64,000 nt of DNA from RGIG5612 sp964528825 (GCA_964528825.1 CAZGVB010000003.1:1-64000); one strand, 5' to 3'. Counted from the stretch's first letter, positions 1 to 9,879 are shown. Numbers and translations are program-made. The notes: generated from the sequence alone by a model not told the origin.

Positions 1-1
1 A

Positions 2-136
2 AAGCAGATAATTGATACAATAATGGGATTGGATATACGGCGCATCGCGGAGAATGTGATGAGAAAGCTTTTTGCCAGATTGGAAATGGAATTTGATTTT
101 AAGCTGCCGTCGGAAAGCTATAATACGAACTTATAA
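2..136 (+). CDS. C-terminal fragment of an unidentified protein
   Basis: An open frame enters from the left edge and ends at TAA 134-136, giving the last 44 residues of a protein whose start lies outside the window. The tail is charged and amphipathic (RRIAENVMRKLF followed by EMEFDFKLP). I do not recognise the family. It runs in the same direction as leuS but is separated from it by 130 bases that hold a plausible promoter, so it is probably a different transcription unit. The call rests only on frame openness up to the stop. Confidence 0.45.
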   Translation, partial: KQIIDTIMGLDIRRIAENVMRKLFARLEMEFDFKLPSESYNTNL

Positions 137-175
137 GAAATATCCTTTGATTCCGGCAGGACAGTTCCTCTGTAA

Positions 176-204
176 TTGAATAATGCGGTTGCCTGTGATA
201 AAAT
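176..204 (+). promoter_or_regulatory. Sigma-70/A promoter of leuS
   Basis: TTGAAT at 176-181, a 17-base spacer and TAAAAT at 199-204 make a near-consensus housekeeping promoter about 60 bases before the leuS start. The 130-base leader is too short for a T-box, and no T-box or antiterminator motif is seen in it. Confidence 0.6.
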
Positions 205-266
205 GCACAGGTTAAGACGACCGCATTTCGGGAGCTTTAGAGAAAAACCACCTTGGGAGAGTACAA

Positions 267-2699
267 ATGAAACCGATATACAACCACAAGACTATCGAAA
301 AAAAATGGCAGGAGAAGTGGGAGAAGGACCCTGTCAATCCTTTCGACGAGAAGAAAAAGAAATATTATTGTCTTGATATGTTTCCGTATCCGTCAGGTCA
401 TGGCCTGCATGTAGGACATTGGAGAGGATATGTTATAAGCGATGTATGGAGCAGATATAAGCTTATGCAAGGCTATTATATTATCCACCCGATGGGATGG
501 GATGCTTTCGGCCTGCCGGCTGAAAATTACGCCATCAGCCATGGTATTCATCCCAGGATATCCACAAATGAGAATATCAGCAATATAAAAAGACAGATCA
601 AGCAGATTGCTGCAATATATGATTGGGACAGAGAGGTCAATACCACAGACCCCGACTTCTATAAATGGACACAGTGGATATTTGTTCAAATGTTCAAGCA
701 TGGTCTTGCATATGAAAAGGAGATGCCTATCAATTGGTGCCCTTCATGCAAGACAGGACTTGCGAATGAAGAGGTCGTAGACGGCAAATGTGAAAGATGC
801 CACAGTACAGTCACAAAGAAGAACCTTCGCCAATGGATGCTTAAGATAACAGCATATGCGGATAAGCTCCTCGAAGGCCTGGACAAGCTTGATTGGCCTG
901 AGAAGGTCAAGAAGATGCAGACGGAGTGGATAGGAAGGTCTTATGGTGCAGAGATAGACTTTGCTGTAGACGGCAGAGACGAAAAGGTCAGAGTATATAC
1001 TACAAGACCTGATACATTATACGGTGCTACATTCATGGTCATAGCGCCGGAGCATGCCCTTGCAAAGCAGTTAGCCACACCTGAGAACAGAGACTCAGTT
1101 GAAAAATATATTTTCGATGCGAGCACAAAGTCAAATGTAGACCGTATGTCCGGAAATGACAAGACGGGTGTATTTACGGGCAGCTATTGTATCAATCCGC
1201 TTAACGGCGCAAAGATACCTATCTGGATATCGGATTATGTTTTGGCTGATTACGGAACAGGAGCTATCATGTGCGTGCCGGCTCATGATGAGAGAGATTT
1301 TGAATTTGCCAAGAAATTCAATCTTCCTATCATACCCGTTATCTCACCAAACGGTGAGGATATCGATGAGCTTACTGAGGCATATACAGGTACGGGCATC
1401 GTTATCAACTCGGGTGAATGGAACGGCAGAGACAGCAGCGAGTTGAAAAAGGCTGCACCCGATGAGATAGAAAAAATGGGTATTGGCTGCAGAAAGGTCA
1501 ATTACAAGCTCAGAGACTGGGTATTTTCAAGACAGAGGTATTGGGGTGAGCCTATTCCGATCATACATTGTCCGAAATGCGGATGTGTACCCGTACCGGA
1601 AGATGAGCTTCCGCTGCTCTTGCCTGATGTGGAAAGCTATCAGCCGACAGGTACCGGTGAATCACCGCTTGCCGCGATCGAAGACTGGGTAAATACGACA
1701 TGCCCATGCTGCGGTTCACCTGCAAAGAGGGAGACTAATACGATGCCGCAATGGGCTGGATCATCATGGTATTTTCTGCGTTATGTCGACCCGCATAATA
1801 ATGATGCGCTGGTAGACAGAGAAAAGGCAGATAAATATCTCCCTGTAGATATGTATATAGGCGGAGTAGAGCATGCAGTACTTCATCTGCTCTATTCAAG
1901 ATTTTATACCAAATTCTTAAATGACATCGGAGTACTTGATTTTGATGAGCCATTTGCAAAGCTCTTTAACCAAGGAATGGTATGCGGAAGAGACAGAGAA
2001 ACGGGTGCCGCTACAAAGATGAGCAAGTCACTCGGCAATATTGTCTCACCGGATGATATGGTCGAGAACTACGGCTGTGATACGCTCAGGCTTTACGAAC
2101 TGTTCATAGGACCACCGGAGCTCGATTCTATCTGGGATGAGAGAGGCATAGACGGCGTATACAGGTTCCTTTGCCGTCTGTATGCACTCGTAGCATCCAA
2201 TGCGGAAGGCGACATAAAGGCTACCGCTGAAATGATCAAGATAAGAAATAAGATGGTATGCGATATCACCAAGAGACTCGAGTCCTTCAGCCTTAATACA
2301 GTAGTCAGCGGATTTATGGAATATACCAATAAGCTTACTGATATCGCAAAACGCGAGGGCGGCATAGACAGGGAGACTATGGAGCAGCTTATCAGACTGC
2401 TTGCGCCTTTCGCACCGCATATTTCAGAAGAATTGTGGCATATGTATGGGCACGAGGAGACGGTATTTGACTGCAATATAGGCTGGCCGACCTATGATGA
2501 GGCGCTTACAAAGGATGACGAGATAGAGATAGGCGTTCAGGTATGCGGCAAGCTGAAATGCACCATTACCATAGCTGCCGATGCAGATAAAGACGATGTT
2601 ATCGCAAAGGCGAAGGAGACACTCGGTGCAAAGCTTCAGGGAAATATCGTCAAGGAGATATATGTCCCCGGAAGGATCGTAAATATTGTTGTAAAATGA
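267..2699 (+). CDS. leuS: Leucyl-tRNA synthetase
   Basis: Class I aminoacyl-tRNA synthetase that charges tRNA-Leu in the cytoplasm. The 810-residue length is normal for bacterial LeuRS. The HIGH-type signature appears as PYPSGHGLHVGHWRGY near residue 41, and the KMSKS loop as TKMSKSLGN near residue 580. A CP1 editing domain is indicated by the run TTRPDTLYGATFMVIAPEH around residue 245 and the conserved GTGAIMCVPAHDERD segment. Two CxxC pairs (residues about 160-178 and 435-480) fit zinc-binding insertions. The start is ATG 267 after GGGAG. It is followed five bases later by a P-type ATPase gene, so the two may be cotranscribed. Confidence 0.97.
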   Translation: MKPIYNHKTIEKKWQEKWEKDPVNPFDEKKKKYYCLDMFPYPSGHGLHVGHWRGYVISDVWSRYKLMQGYYIIHPMGWDAFGLPAENYAISHGIHPRISTNENISNIKRQIKQIAAIYDWDREVNTTDPDFYKWTQWIFVQMFKHGLAYEKEMPINWCPSCKTGLANEEVVDGKCERCHSTVTKKNLRQWMLKITAYADKLLEGLDKLDWPEKVKKMQTEWIGRSYGAEIDFAVDGRDEKVRVYTTRPDTLYGATFMVIAPEHALAKQLATPENRDSVEKYIFDASTKSNVDRMSGNDKTGVFTGSYCINPLNGAKIPIWISDYVLADYGTGAIMCVPAHDERDFEFAKKFNLPIIPVISPNGEDIDELTEAYTGTGIVINSGEWNGRDSSELKKAAPDEIEKMGIGCRKVNYKLRDWVFSRQRYWGEPIPIIHCPKCGCVPVPEDELPLLLPDVESYQPTGTGESPLAAIEDWVNTTCPCCGSPAKRETNTMPQWAGSSWYFLRYVDPHNNDALVDREKADKYLPVDMYIGGVEHAVLHLLYSRFYTKFLNDIGVLDFDEPFAKLFNQGMVCGRDRETGAATKMSKSLGNIVSPDDMVENYGCDTLRLYELFIGPPELDSIWDERGIDGVYRFLCRLYALVASNAEGDIKATAEMIKIRNKMVCDITKRLESFSLNTVVSGFMEYTNKLTDIAKREGGIDRETMEQLIRLLAPFAPHISEELWHMYGHEETVFDCNIGWPTYDEALTKDDEIEIGVQVCGKLKCTITIAADADKDDVIAKAKETLGAKLQGNIVKEIYVPGRIVNIVVK

Positions 2700-2704
2700 C
2701 ATAG

Positions 2705-5065
2705 ATGATTGTCCCTATGGATGAAAAGCTCAAAAAAGAATTGAATATAGGTCTGACATCACAGGAGGTATGTGAACAGAAAAAAGCAGGACATATCAAT
2801 CTGAATGCAAATGTCAGGACAAAATCATACGGCCGGATACTTAGGGACAACAGCTGCTCACTTTTTAATCTTATAAATCTGATCTTGCTGATCTGTATAC
2901 TTATCGCAGGCTCTCCGAAAAACGGCTTGTTCTTTCTTGTCGTTATTTGGAACTTTGCGATAGGAGTGATCCAGGAGGTCAGATCAAAGCATACCATTGA
3001 CAGGCTTTCACTTATCACATCACCGAAGGTATATGCACTCAGAGACGGAAAGGTATCTGTACTGCAGCCTGATGAGATAGTACAAGGCGAGATCGTGCGC
3101 CTTAAGGGCGGCAGCCAGGTATGCGCGGATTGCATCATTATTGACGGCATGTGTCAGGCAAATGAGAGCCAGATAACGGGAGAGAGCGAGCCTATTCTCA
3201 GAGGGACTGGAGAAGAGCTCCTCTCGGGCAGCTATATAGTATCGGGATCTGTTGCCGCACGTGTTATTCGTGTGGGTGCGGAAAATCACGTAAATCGCAT
3301 CACAGAAGGTGCCAAATATTATAAAAAGAACAATTCTCTCATCTTGGGATCCGTAAGGTCTCTCGTAAGAGTGATAACAATAGTTCTTTTGCCTCTTACT
3401 GCTCTTATGATATGGAAGAATTTTTTTTCCATAGACCAGTCTTTTTCTGATGCCATGATAGCCACAGTCGCATCAGTCTCGGCAATGATACCGGGAGGTC
3501 TCATCCTGTTAGTAAGTCTTGTCATGACTGTCAGCGTGGTAAAGCTTTCAAGACATAATACGCTTTCTCAGGATCTGTATTGCGTGGAAAGCCTTGCGCG
3601 GGTTGACGTGCTTTGCCTTGATAAAACAGGCACTATCACAGAGGGTGTGATGGAGGTAGAGCAAATTGCAGCCTGTGAGACATATTTAGAGGAAGAATTG
3701 AGGGAATTCATCACAAAAATGACGGATGAAAATGCCACGATAAAAGCTCTCAGAGAGAAATTCAACGTGGCATATATGGAAGGAAACGTGCCCTCATCCT
3801 CGGATCAAATACCGTTTTCATCAGACAGAAAATGGAGCCTTTTGAAAAGAGATGACGGTACCGCACTCATAATGGGTGCCCCGGAGGTCATTTGTACAGA
3901 TCTTTCACAGGCACAGAAGGAGCTTGTCAAGGATGCAGCACATAATTTAAAAAGAATTGTCGCATTTGGCCGCAGCAAGAGCATAAATGAGGGTATGCAG
4001 CTTCCAAACGACATTGAGATCACAGCATTTATCATACTTTCTGACAAGATAAGACAGGATGCCAAAGAGACATTGGATTTTTTTGCAAGACAGGGTGTCG
4101 TTATTAAAGTAATATCGGGAGACAATCCGATCACAGCGTCCAAGATAGCAGCAGAGGCCGGGCTATGCGGAGCAGACAGATATGTCGATGCCGCACAGCT
4201 GGATGACTATGAAAAGATAGAAAACAATGTGGAGGATATCAATGTATTCGGCAGGGTAAGCCCTTACCAGAAGCTGGATATCGTCAAAGCTCTCAAGGCG
4301 CACGGGCATACGGTAGCTATGATCGGTGACGGTGCCAATGATGTACTTGCACTTAAGGAGGCAGATTGCTCCATAGCGATGCGTTCGGGTTCTGATGCCG
4401 CATGCAATGTGGCAAGTCTTGTTCTGCTGGATTCGAATTTTTCATCGCTTCCGCTTGTAGTGAATGAGGGTCGTAAGGCTATAAATAATCTTCAACGCTC
4501 CGCGGGACTTTATCTTACAAAGACGACATATGCTTTTATACTTACTCTTGCTTTTATTTTTATACAGTTCACCTATCCGTTTCAATCCATACAGATGACA
4601 TTGATAGGTGCAGTCACTATAGGCATGCCGTCTTTTTTCCTTGCTCTTGAGCATAATACATGCCGGATCAGAACGGATTTTCTGAAGAATGTATTCAAGA
4701 CTGCTCTTCCGAGCGGCATTTTGACCGCAGCAGCACTTATAATCTGCTCCACAATAGTAAGATATTGCTTTGGCGCTTCTGATGAGCAGATACAGACAGC
4801 CGCAACATTTACGGCGATCCTTTTGGGATATATAGTAATATTTAATGTTGCAGGCAGAATAAATATATGGAAGATATTGCTCATGCTGTGGATCATTGCG
4901 GTTGCATTATTTTTTATCTTGTTTGCTCCCGCTGTTTTTGACATAGTAAGATTGAGCACATATATGTATATTACGGTTGCAATATGTGTCAGTGCCTTTT
5001 TTATATTGCATACACTTATTTTCAGGGTCATAATCCCGAGGCTTGAAGACAGAAGAAAGGGATGA
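2705..5065 (+). CDS. CtpE-like cation-transporting P-type ATPase
   Basis: Membrane ATPase of 786 residues. The phosphorylation motif CLDKTGTIT lies near residue 304, the actuator TGES loop at about residue 158 (TGESEPI), and the hinge is GDGANDVLALKEADCSIAM. Hydrophobic helices flank the actuator and follow the P domain: two at about 60-85, two at about 225-275 and a C-terminal block from about 610. There is no N-terminal heavy-metal-binding CxxC domain and no CPC motif, so it is not a copper/cadmium pump. The sequence after the hinge resembles the CtpE-like subgroup, for which calcium uptake has been proposed; the ion here is inference. The start may be ATG 2705 or the in-frame ATG 2717; neither has a strong ribosome binding site. 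Confidence 0.85.
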   Translation: MIVPMDEKLKKELNIGLTSQEVCEQKKAGHINLNANVRTKSYGRILRDNSCSLFNLINLILLICILIAGSPKNGLFFLVVIWNFAIGVIQEVRSKHTIDRLSLITSPKVYALRDGKVSVLQPDEIVQGEIVRLKGGSQVCADCIIIDGMCQANESQITGESEPILRGTGEELLSGSYIVSGSVAARVIRVGAENHVNRITEGAKYYKKNNSLILGSVRSLVRVITIVLLPLTALMIWKNFFSIDQSFSDAMIATVASVSAMIPGGLILLVSLVMTVSVVKLSRHNTLSQDLYCVESLARVDVLCLDKTGTITEGVMEVEQIAACETYLEEELREFITKMTDENATIKALREKFNVAYMEGNVPSSSDQIPFSSDRKWSLLKRDDGTALIMGAPEVICTDLSQAQKELVKDAAHNLKRIVAFGRSKSINEGMQLPNDIEITAFIILSDKIRQDAKETLDFFARQGVVIKVISGDNPITASKIAAEAGLCGADRYVDAAQLDDYEKIENNVEDINVFGRVSPYQKLDIVKALKAHGHTVAMIGDGANDVLALKEADCSIAMRSGSDAACNVASLVLLDSNFSSLPLVVNEGRKAINNLQRSAGLYLTKTTYAFILTLAFIFIQFTYPFQSIQMTLIGAVTIGMPSFFLALEHNTCRIRTDFLKNVFKTALPSGILTAAALIICSTIVRYCFGASDEQIQTAATFTAILLGYIVIFNVAGRINIWKILLMLWIIAVALFFILFAPAVFDIVRLSTYMYITVAICVSAFFILHTLIFRVIIPRLEDRRKG

Positions 5066-5069
5066 TCGT

Positions 5070-6482
5070 ATGTATAAAAGAATATCAGGTGTGGGAAAGC
5101 ATCTTGATTTTTATATTTTAGATCTTATTTTTCTCATAATATCGTATATATTAGGCTATCTTATCAGATTCGGCTTTCACATTGTGGGTTATCTGGAAAA
5201 TGCGCCCGTAAGCTTCGGCATCATATTATGTCTGGTATACCTTCTTACAGCTGTATTTACAAAAGCATATAAGAATATATTATACAGAGATAAATGGATA
5301 GAGCTTGCAAGAGTAATATTGCAGGTTGCTATGACTCTTGTGATATTTTTGCTGTATCTGTATATTACGAAGCAGTCTGAAATACTCCCGAGGCTTATGT
5401 TCGGATATGTTGCCATCATTTCCGTAATTTTTATATTTACATACAGATGCATATATAAGAATATCGTCAGAAAGCAATATAACAACAATCCCAAGCGGCC
5501 TCATATGCTCTATGTGGCAGAGAAAAGACATATAAAAGGTTGTCTTGACTCCATGAGAAAACAAAAATTCAATGATTTTTATCTGGCAGGAGTGGTCATA
5601 AAGGGCATCGATGAGGGAACAAGCGAATATGAGGGTGAGAAGGTAGTCTGTGAATATAAGGATATTAAAAAATATATTCTGACTGAGGTCGTTGACGCGG
5701 TTATGATAGCCATAGATGATGAGCGTGAGAGGATGGATCTTGCAAAATATCTGCTTGAGGCAGGCATTGTAGTCTATATTTCACTCGAAGATTCGACAGC
5801 ATTTCTACCGCATCTGATGACAGGGAAGATCGCAGGAAAGACCGTACTCATTTCCTCCAACAATGTCGCATCGCAGCTTCAGCTGGGGGTTAAGAGGGCG
5901 ATAGATATCATTGGCGGGCTTGTGGGGCTTATTATCACAGGCATTTTGTATGTCATTGTTGCACCGCAAATCAAGAAAAAAGATCCCGGACCCGCTTTTT
6001 TCAAGCAGCAGAGAGTAGGCAAAAACGGAAGAATATTCTATATCTATAAATTCAGATCAATGTATATGGACGCTGAGGCTCGCAAGAAGGATCTGATGGG
6101 TCAAAACCAGATGCAGGGCCTGATGTTTAAGATGGAGGATGATCCCAGGATATTGCCGGGTATCGGCAACAAAATAAGAGATTGGTCGATAGATGAGTTT
6201 CCGCAATTTTGGAATGTGTTCAAGGGTGACATGAGTCTGGTGGGCACAAGACCTCCTACATTGGACGAATATAGCAAATATAATGCTCATCATAAGAGCC
6301 GTCTCGCATTTAAGCCCGGCATAACAGGGCTGTGGCAGGTCAGCGGAAGAAGTGAGATAACGGATTTCGAAGAAATCGTAAGGCTTGATAATGAATATAT
6401 CAGGGGATGGAATCTGAGACTTGATATAAAGATCATATTCAAGACCATAGGAGTGGTGCTCGGAAGAAAAGGATCTATGTAG
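5070..6482 (+). CDS. Polyprenyl-phosphate sugar-1-phosphate transferase (exopolysaccharide initiation)
   Basis: Predicted initiating glycosyltransferase that moves a sugar-1-phosphate from a nucleotide sugar to undecaprenyl phosphate at the membrane. The N-terminal 120 residues hold about four membrane helices. A soluble CoA-binding-like domain follows. The C-terminal 200 residues are a bacterial sugar transferase domain: KRAIDIIGG before a re-entrant helix, then KFRSM, DEFPQFWNVFKGDMSLVG, and PGITGLWQVSGRS. ATG 5070 is chosen over an upstream TTG at 5043 because it follows AAAGGGA and clears the preceding stop. It is followed by two family-2 glycosyltransferases, suggesting a small surface-polysaccharide locus. 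The sugar cannot be predicted. Confidence 0.88.
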   Translation: MYKRISGVGKHLDFYILDLIFLIISYILGYLIRFGFHIVGYLENAPVSFGIILCLVYLLTAVFTKAYKNILYRDKWIELARVILQVAMTLVIFLLYLYITKQSEILPRLMFGYVAIISVIFIFTYRCIYKNIVRKQYNNNPKRPHMLYVAEKRHIKGCLDSMRKQKFNDFYLAGVVIKGIDEGTSEYEGEKVVCEYKDIKKYILTEVVDAVMIAIDDERERMDLAKYLLEAGIVVYISLEDSTAFLPHLMTGKIAGKTVLISSNNVASQLQLGVKRAIDIIGGLVGLIITGILYVIVAPQIKKKDPGPAFFKQQRVGKNGRIFYIYKFRSMYMDAEARKKDLMGQNQMQGLMFKMEDDPRILPGIGNKIRDWSIDEFPQFWNVFKGDMSLVGTRPPTLDEYSKYNAHHKSRLAFKPGITGLWQVSGRSEITDFEEIVRLDNEYIRGWNLRLDIKIIFKTIGVVLGRKGSM

Positions 6483-6568
6483 ATCAGGACGATCTTTGCA
6501 CAAGCGTCTGCTATGAAATATTTGCGGCAATATATACAAGTGGGCATGCATAATTACAGAAAGGAATA

Positions 6569-7624
6569 ATGATGAAACAGCTTACAGTAGCAGTTCCTTC
6601 ATATAATTCAGAGGCATTTTTGGATATATGTCTGAGCTCGTTCATTTATCAGGACGGTTCAGTGGATGAGCGCCTCGAGGTGCTTATTATTAATGACGGC
6701 TCAACGGACAGCACAGTGGCGGTAGCAAATGAATGGGTCTCGAAATATCCGGACACATTTGTACTCATAAATAAAGAAAACGGCGGTCACGGTTCGGGCA
6801 TCAATGCCGGTATAGATCATGCAAGAGGCAGATATTATAAGGTGGTCGATTCGGATGACTGGGTTGTGACAGCAAGCATTAAAGAATTGCTGGATGCGCT
6901 CGAGCATACGGACGCAGATGCTGTAGTTACAGGATATCATACGGTCAATATATCCTCGGGAGTGACACTGTCTTATAGTGCGGGATGTAATGATAAAGCG
7001 CAGGAAGGCTCACTTGAAGAATTTATGAAGGATTATGAGAGTGCTCCTGCAGCACAATCATTTCATGGTTTGATGTACAACACTGCCTTCTACAGAAATA
7101 CCGGTATCAGGATGAGCGAAAAGCTTTTCTTCGAAGATCAGGAATATGCCATATTGCCGTTTGTGCATGTAAAAACCATATTAAGACTGCCTTGCTTTTT
7201 CTATGAATATAGGATAGGAAGTACAGGTCAGAGCGTGGATTTCACAAATCAGGCAAAACGTGCGGGGCAATTCCTCAAGGTAGTAAAGAAAATGTGTTCA
7301 TATCACAGGACAGTAGAGGCAAAAATGTCAGAGGGCAGACTGGATGACGCACAGGAGCAGTTCCTTATCCGCAGGCTTTCAAATGCGGCAGTGAGTTATA
7401 TGGCTACCGTACTTATAAAGAACAATGATAAAAAACAGGGAAGAGCAGACGCTGCAGAATTTTCCGTATATCTGAAAAAGACCGAATATCAGATATATGC
7501 GAGAACAAAAAAGAAATATGATGCTATGAGAGCATTGTCATATATGCCATGTGCGGCAAAGCTCTACAGCGGATTGTTTAATTCAGCGGTATATGGCAGG
7601 TTCAAGAAGATATGGACGAAATGA
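6569..7624 (+). CDS. Family 2 glycosyltransferase
   Basis: Cytoplasmic GT-A type glycosyltransferase of 351 residues. The fold signature TVAVPSYNSEAFLD opens the protein, followed by the donor-binding INDGSTDST and the DxD-like VDSDDW near residue 94. The later FFEDQEYAI segment fits the catalytic acidic residue region of family 2 enzymes. The start is ATG 6569 (or the adjacent ATG 6572) after AAGGA. It overlaps the next glycosyltransferase by 13 bases, so translation is probably coupled. Donor and acceptor sugars are unknown. Confidence 0.88.
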   Translation: MMKQLTVAVPSYNSEAFLDICLSSFIYQDGSVDERLEVLIINDGSTDSTVAVANEWVSKYPDTFVLINKENGGHGSGINAGIDHARGRYYKVVDSDDWVVTASIKELLDALEHTDADAVVTGYHTVNISSGVTLSYSAGCNDKAQEGSLEEFMKDYESAPAAQSFHGLMYNTAFYRNTGIRMSEKLFFEDQEYAILPFVHVKTILRLPCFFYEYRIGSTGQSVDFTNQAKRAGQFLKVVKKMCSYHRTVEAKMSEGRLDDAQEQFLIRRLSNAAVSYMATVLIKNNDKKQGRADAAEFSVYLKKTEYQIYARTKKKYDAMRALSYMPCAAKLYSGLFNSAVYGRFKKIWTK

Positions 7625-8427
7625 TGTATCCTACTGTATCAGTTGCCATACCGGCGTATAATGCGGAAAAATATATATATCAGACATTAGATTCGGTGGT
7701 CAGACAGAGCTATAAGGGAGTGATCGAGACAGTTATAACAGATGACTGCTCCACAGACGGTACGGCAGATATCATATTTGATTTTATAAAGTCACATGAG
7801 GGCATTGAAAACAGGACCTTTTATTATATAAAAAATGAAAAAAACAGCGGAGTCTGTGTAAGCCGCAACAGAGCAGTGCAAAAGTGCAGCGGAGAATATC
7901 TTTGTTATCTTGATGCCGATGATATATGGGATGAGCGCAAGGTAGAAGCTCAGATAGAGCAGGTAGGTACATATAAGAAAAGATCCGAGTATGACAGTGT
8001 ATCTATGCCGGTAATATTTGCAACAGGCAGAGAATGTATAAACGAAAATGGCGAACCTGCAGGCATTTCCATGCATATCCCCAAGATCGTTCATTACAAG
8101 GATATGTTGAGGACCAATTATATACCATGTTCTTCGGTGATGCTTGAGAGAAGCGTCGCTATGGAATTTCCGATGGAGAGAGATGATATGGCCGAGGATT
8201 ATATAACCTGGCTGAAGATCATAAAAAAATACGGACCCGCTGCCTGCATAGATGAGCCGCTTTTGAAATATCGCCTTACGGGTACAGGCAGATCATCAGA
8301 TAAGCTCAAGACAACAAGAATGCATTATAAGGCCTTAAGATATGTAGGCACCGGCAGACTGGCCTCCGTAAAATGCACATTGAGCTATATGATATACGGA
8401 TTGAAAAAATATTCAAAGAAAAAATGA
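7612..8427 (+). CDS. Family 2 glycosyltransferase
   Basis: Second GT-A glycosyltransferase, 271 residues. The opening is VSVAIPAYNAEKYI, with TDDCSTDGT as the nucleotide-sugar site and LDADDIWDERK as the DxD motif near residue 100. EDYITWLKI near residue 200 matches the acceptor/catalytic acidic motif of the family. It starts inside the end of the preceding gene (ATG 7612, or 7621/7624) and ends the putative polysaccharide operon. No obvious terminator follows; the next feature is a converging tRNA gene. Specificity cannot be told from sequence. Confidence 0.88.
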   Translation: MDEMMYPTVSVAIPAYNAEKYIYQTLDSVVRQSYKGVIETVITDDCSTDGTADIIFDFIKSHEGIENRTFYYIKNEKNSGVCVSRNRAVQKCSGEYLCYLDADDIWDERKVEAQIEQVGTYKKRSEYDSVSMPVIFATGRECINENGEPAGISMHIPKIVHYKDMLRTNYIPCSSVMLERSVAMEFPMERDDMAEDYITWLKIIKKYGPAACIDEPLLKYRLTGTGRSSDKLKTTRMHYKALRYVGTGRLASVKCTLSYMIYGLKKYSKKK

Positions 8428-8532
8428 TGAGTCCTGCGGGATATTGTCATTTTCTAAAATTATATTTCCAACGAAATTCCACTGATAAACGAAAAAATAT
8501 AAATGAATAAACATATAAACGAATAAGACAAG

Positions 8533-8567
8533 AAAAAAATAAGCTCTCGGAGAAATCCGAGAGCTTA
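8533..8567 (-). terminator. Intrinsic terminator of tRNA-Glu
   Basis: On the minus strand an 11-base-pair perfect stem (8540-8550 with 8557-8567) with a 6-base loop is followed by seven T residues. It lies six bases beyond the 3' end of the tRNA gene. Confidence 0.85.
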
Positions 8568-8573
8568 TCAGCG

Positions 8574-8645
8574 CAGCTCGTAGGAGAATTGAACTCCTGA
8601 TTCCGCCTTGAGAGGGCGGCGTCTTAACCACTTGACCAACGAGCC
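8574..8645 (-). tRNA. tRNA-Glu (CUC anticodon)
   Basis: Reading the minus strand, a full cloverleaf can be drawn. The acceptor stem is GGCTCGT/ACGAGCT with a G-U first pair. The D arm has GTC/GAC, the anticodon stem is CCGCC/GGCGG around loop CTCTCAA (anticodon CTC), and the T stem is AGGAG/CTCCT around TTCAATT. The discriminator base is G and no CCA is encoded. An intrinsic terminator follows at once. The gene stands alone between the polysaccharide locus and the catabolic island; tRNA genes commonly mark island edges, but I see no direct-repeat attachment site. Confidence 0.92.
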
Positions 8646-8875
8646 ATATCGCATAACGCCTGATTACTTTACCAAATAATCATATGTATTGTCAAGAAAA
8701 AAATGAAAAAATATTTTAATGAGGTCACTGCCGGTGTGCTCGTCCCTACGAAAGCCTCGCTATCGTTTTTGCAGCATATCATTACACACATCATACAGAT
8801 ATCGATAATTGCACAAATGTGTATGTGATCACAAAAGCATATAAATCCATAATACTAAGCAGTATCATTATGTAT

Positions 8876-9775
8876 TTACGGCCGAAAATATAACGATTCC
8901 TTGTAAAAATCGATAAACTTGCGTATCTCGGGGTTTTTATTGGTCTTGTTATAGCATATGCAGACCATACGATAGCATCCGGGTCCTACAAGAGGCCTGT
9001 ATGTTACGAAATTGGACTCATGTGATTTCAGCAGCTCGCCGCTGATGCATATACCTTCATTTTTTGCAATGCCTATGAGCAGTGATTCCATTTTTTCATA
9101 ATTTTTTACATTGTTCGGAAGAAAGCCGCCCAGCCTTTTCGTTAGATCGTTGATCTGAGACATAGATGAAATAAAGAACGGATCCGTAAGCAGCAGAAAA
9201 CGTTCGTTTCTCAGGTCAGAAAAGAGCAGATAATCCTTTTTGGCGAGAGGATTTTGTGTATTCATAATGACACCGAGTCGTTCTCTGTATACAGGCTCAT
9301 ATTCAAGCGAATTGTTGTGACCGATCTTATAATTGACAAGAAATCCGAGGTCAACTTTATCATTTACAAGATTAGAGTGTACGTCAGTGGGAGTATCCAC
9401 AACATATTCAATCTTTATATCAGGAAATGCCGTCTCAAAATCCTTAGGTACCGTGCCGAGATAGTCGGTGACACTGTAATATGGCACACCTATGCGCAGA
9501 TGACCTGACAGGTTTGATTCAATCTGCTGTATCTGATTGACGATATCTATATATTCGTCAATCAATGAATCGGCGCGGCGCAGCAGCAGCTCGCCTGTCT
9601 CTGTGAGTGTTACCACCTGTGTTGTACGGTTGAAAAGTCTTGAATTCAATTCGGCCTCAAGTGCTTCCATATGTCTGCTCAGGGAGGATTGCGATATATA
9701 CAGTTTTTGAGCTGCTATACGATAATTCAGTGTTTTCGCAAGAACAAGAAATTCTTTAAGATAATTCAGATTCAT
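8876..9775 (-). CDS. LysR-family transcriptional regulator
   Basis: DNA-binding regulator of 299 residues. The N-terminal winged helix-turn-helix carries LysR hallmarks (AAQKLYISQSSLSRHMEALEAEL, with LFNRTT after it), and the remaining 200 residues form a periplasmic-binding-protein-like effector domain. ATG 9775 is chosen because AGGAGG lies five bases before it; upstream in-frame starts at 9778 and 9790 are too close to or overlap that site. It is transcribed away from the AspT-like permease, a typical LysR arrangement, and probably regulates that gene and perhaps the phloroglucinol operon in response to a pathway compound. The effector is inferred, not visible. Confidence 0.9.
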   Translation of the reverse strand: MNLNYLKEFLVLAKTLNYRIAAQKLYISQSSLSRHMEALEAELNSRLFNRTTQVVTLTETGELLLRRADSLIDEYIDIVNQIQQIESNLSGHLRIGVPYYSVTDYLGTVPKDFETAFPDIKIEYVVDTPTDVHSNLVNDKVDLGFLVNYKIGHNNSLEYEPVYRERLGVIMNTQNPLAKKDYLLFSDLRNERFLLLTDPFFISSMSQINDLTKRLGGFLPNNVKNYEKMESLLIGIAKNEGICISGELLKSHESNFVTYRPLVGPGCYRMVCICYNKTNKNPEIRKFIDFYKESLYFRP

Positions 9776-9866
9776 CATATCCTCCTGCATAGATTATGTG
9801 ATTAAGACCCATTTGGGATTTCCCAGTCTTCAGTATATCACATATTGTATAAAAATGTCGTAATGC

Positions 9867-9879
9867 TCGTAATATACGA
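9867..9879. promoter_or_regulatory. Candidate LysR binding box (T-N11-A dyad)
   Basis: TCGTAATATACGA is a perfect 5-base inverted repeat with a 3-base centre and fits the T-N11-A rule of LysR operators. It lies in the 279-base divergent region between the LysR gene and the permease, about 70 bases upstream of the permease -35 element, where an activator site would be expected. Confidence 0.5.

Noticed and set aside
137..266. Possible T-box leader before leuS
   Set aside because: Only 130 bases separate the genes and no T-box core motif or terminator/antiterminator pair is present; an ordinary promoter explains the region.
8574..8645. tRNA-Glu as the integration site of a mobile island
   Set aside because: No integrase, no repeat of the tRNA 3' end elsewhere in the window and no mobile genes were seen.
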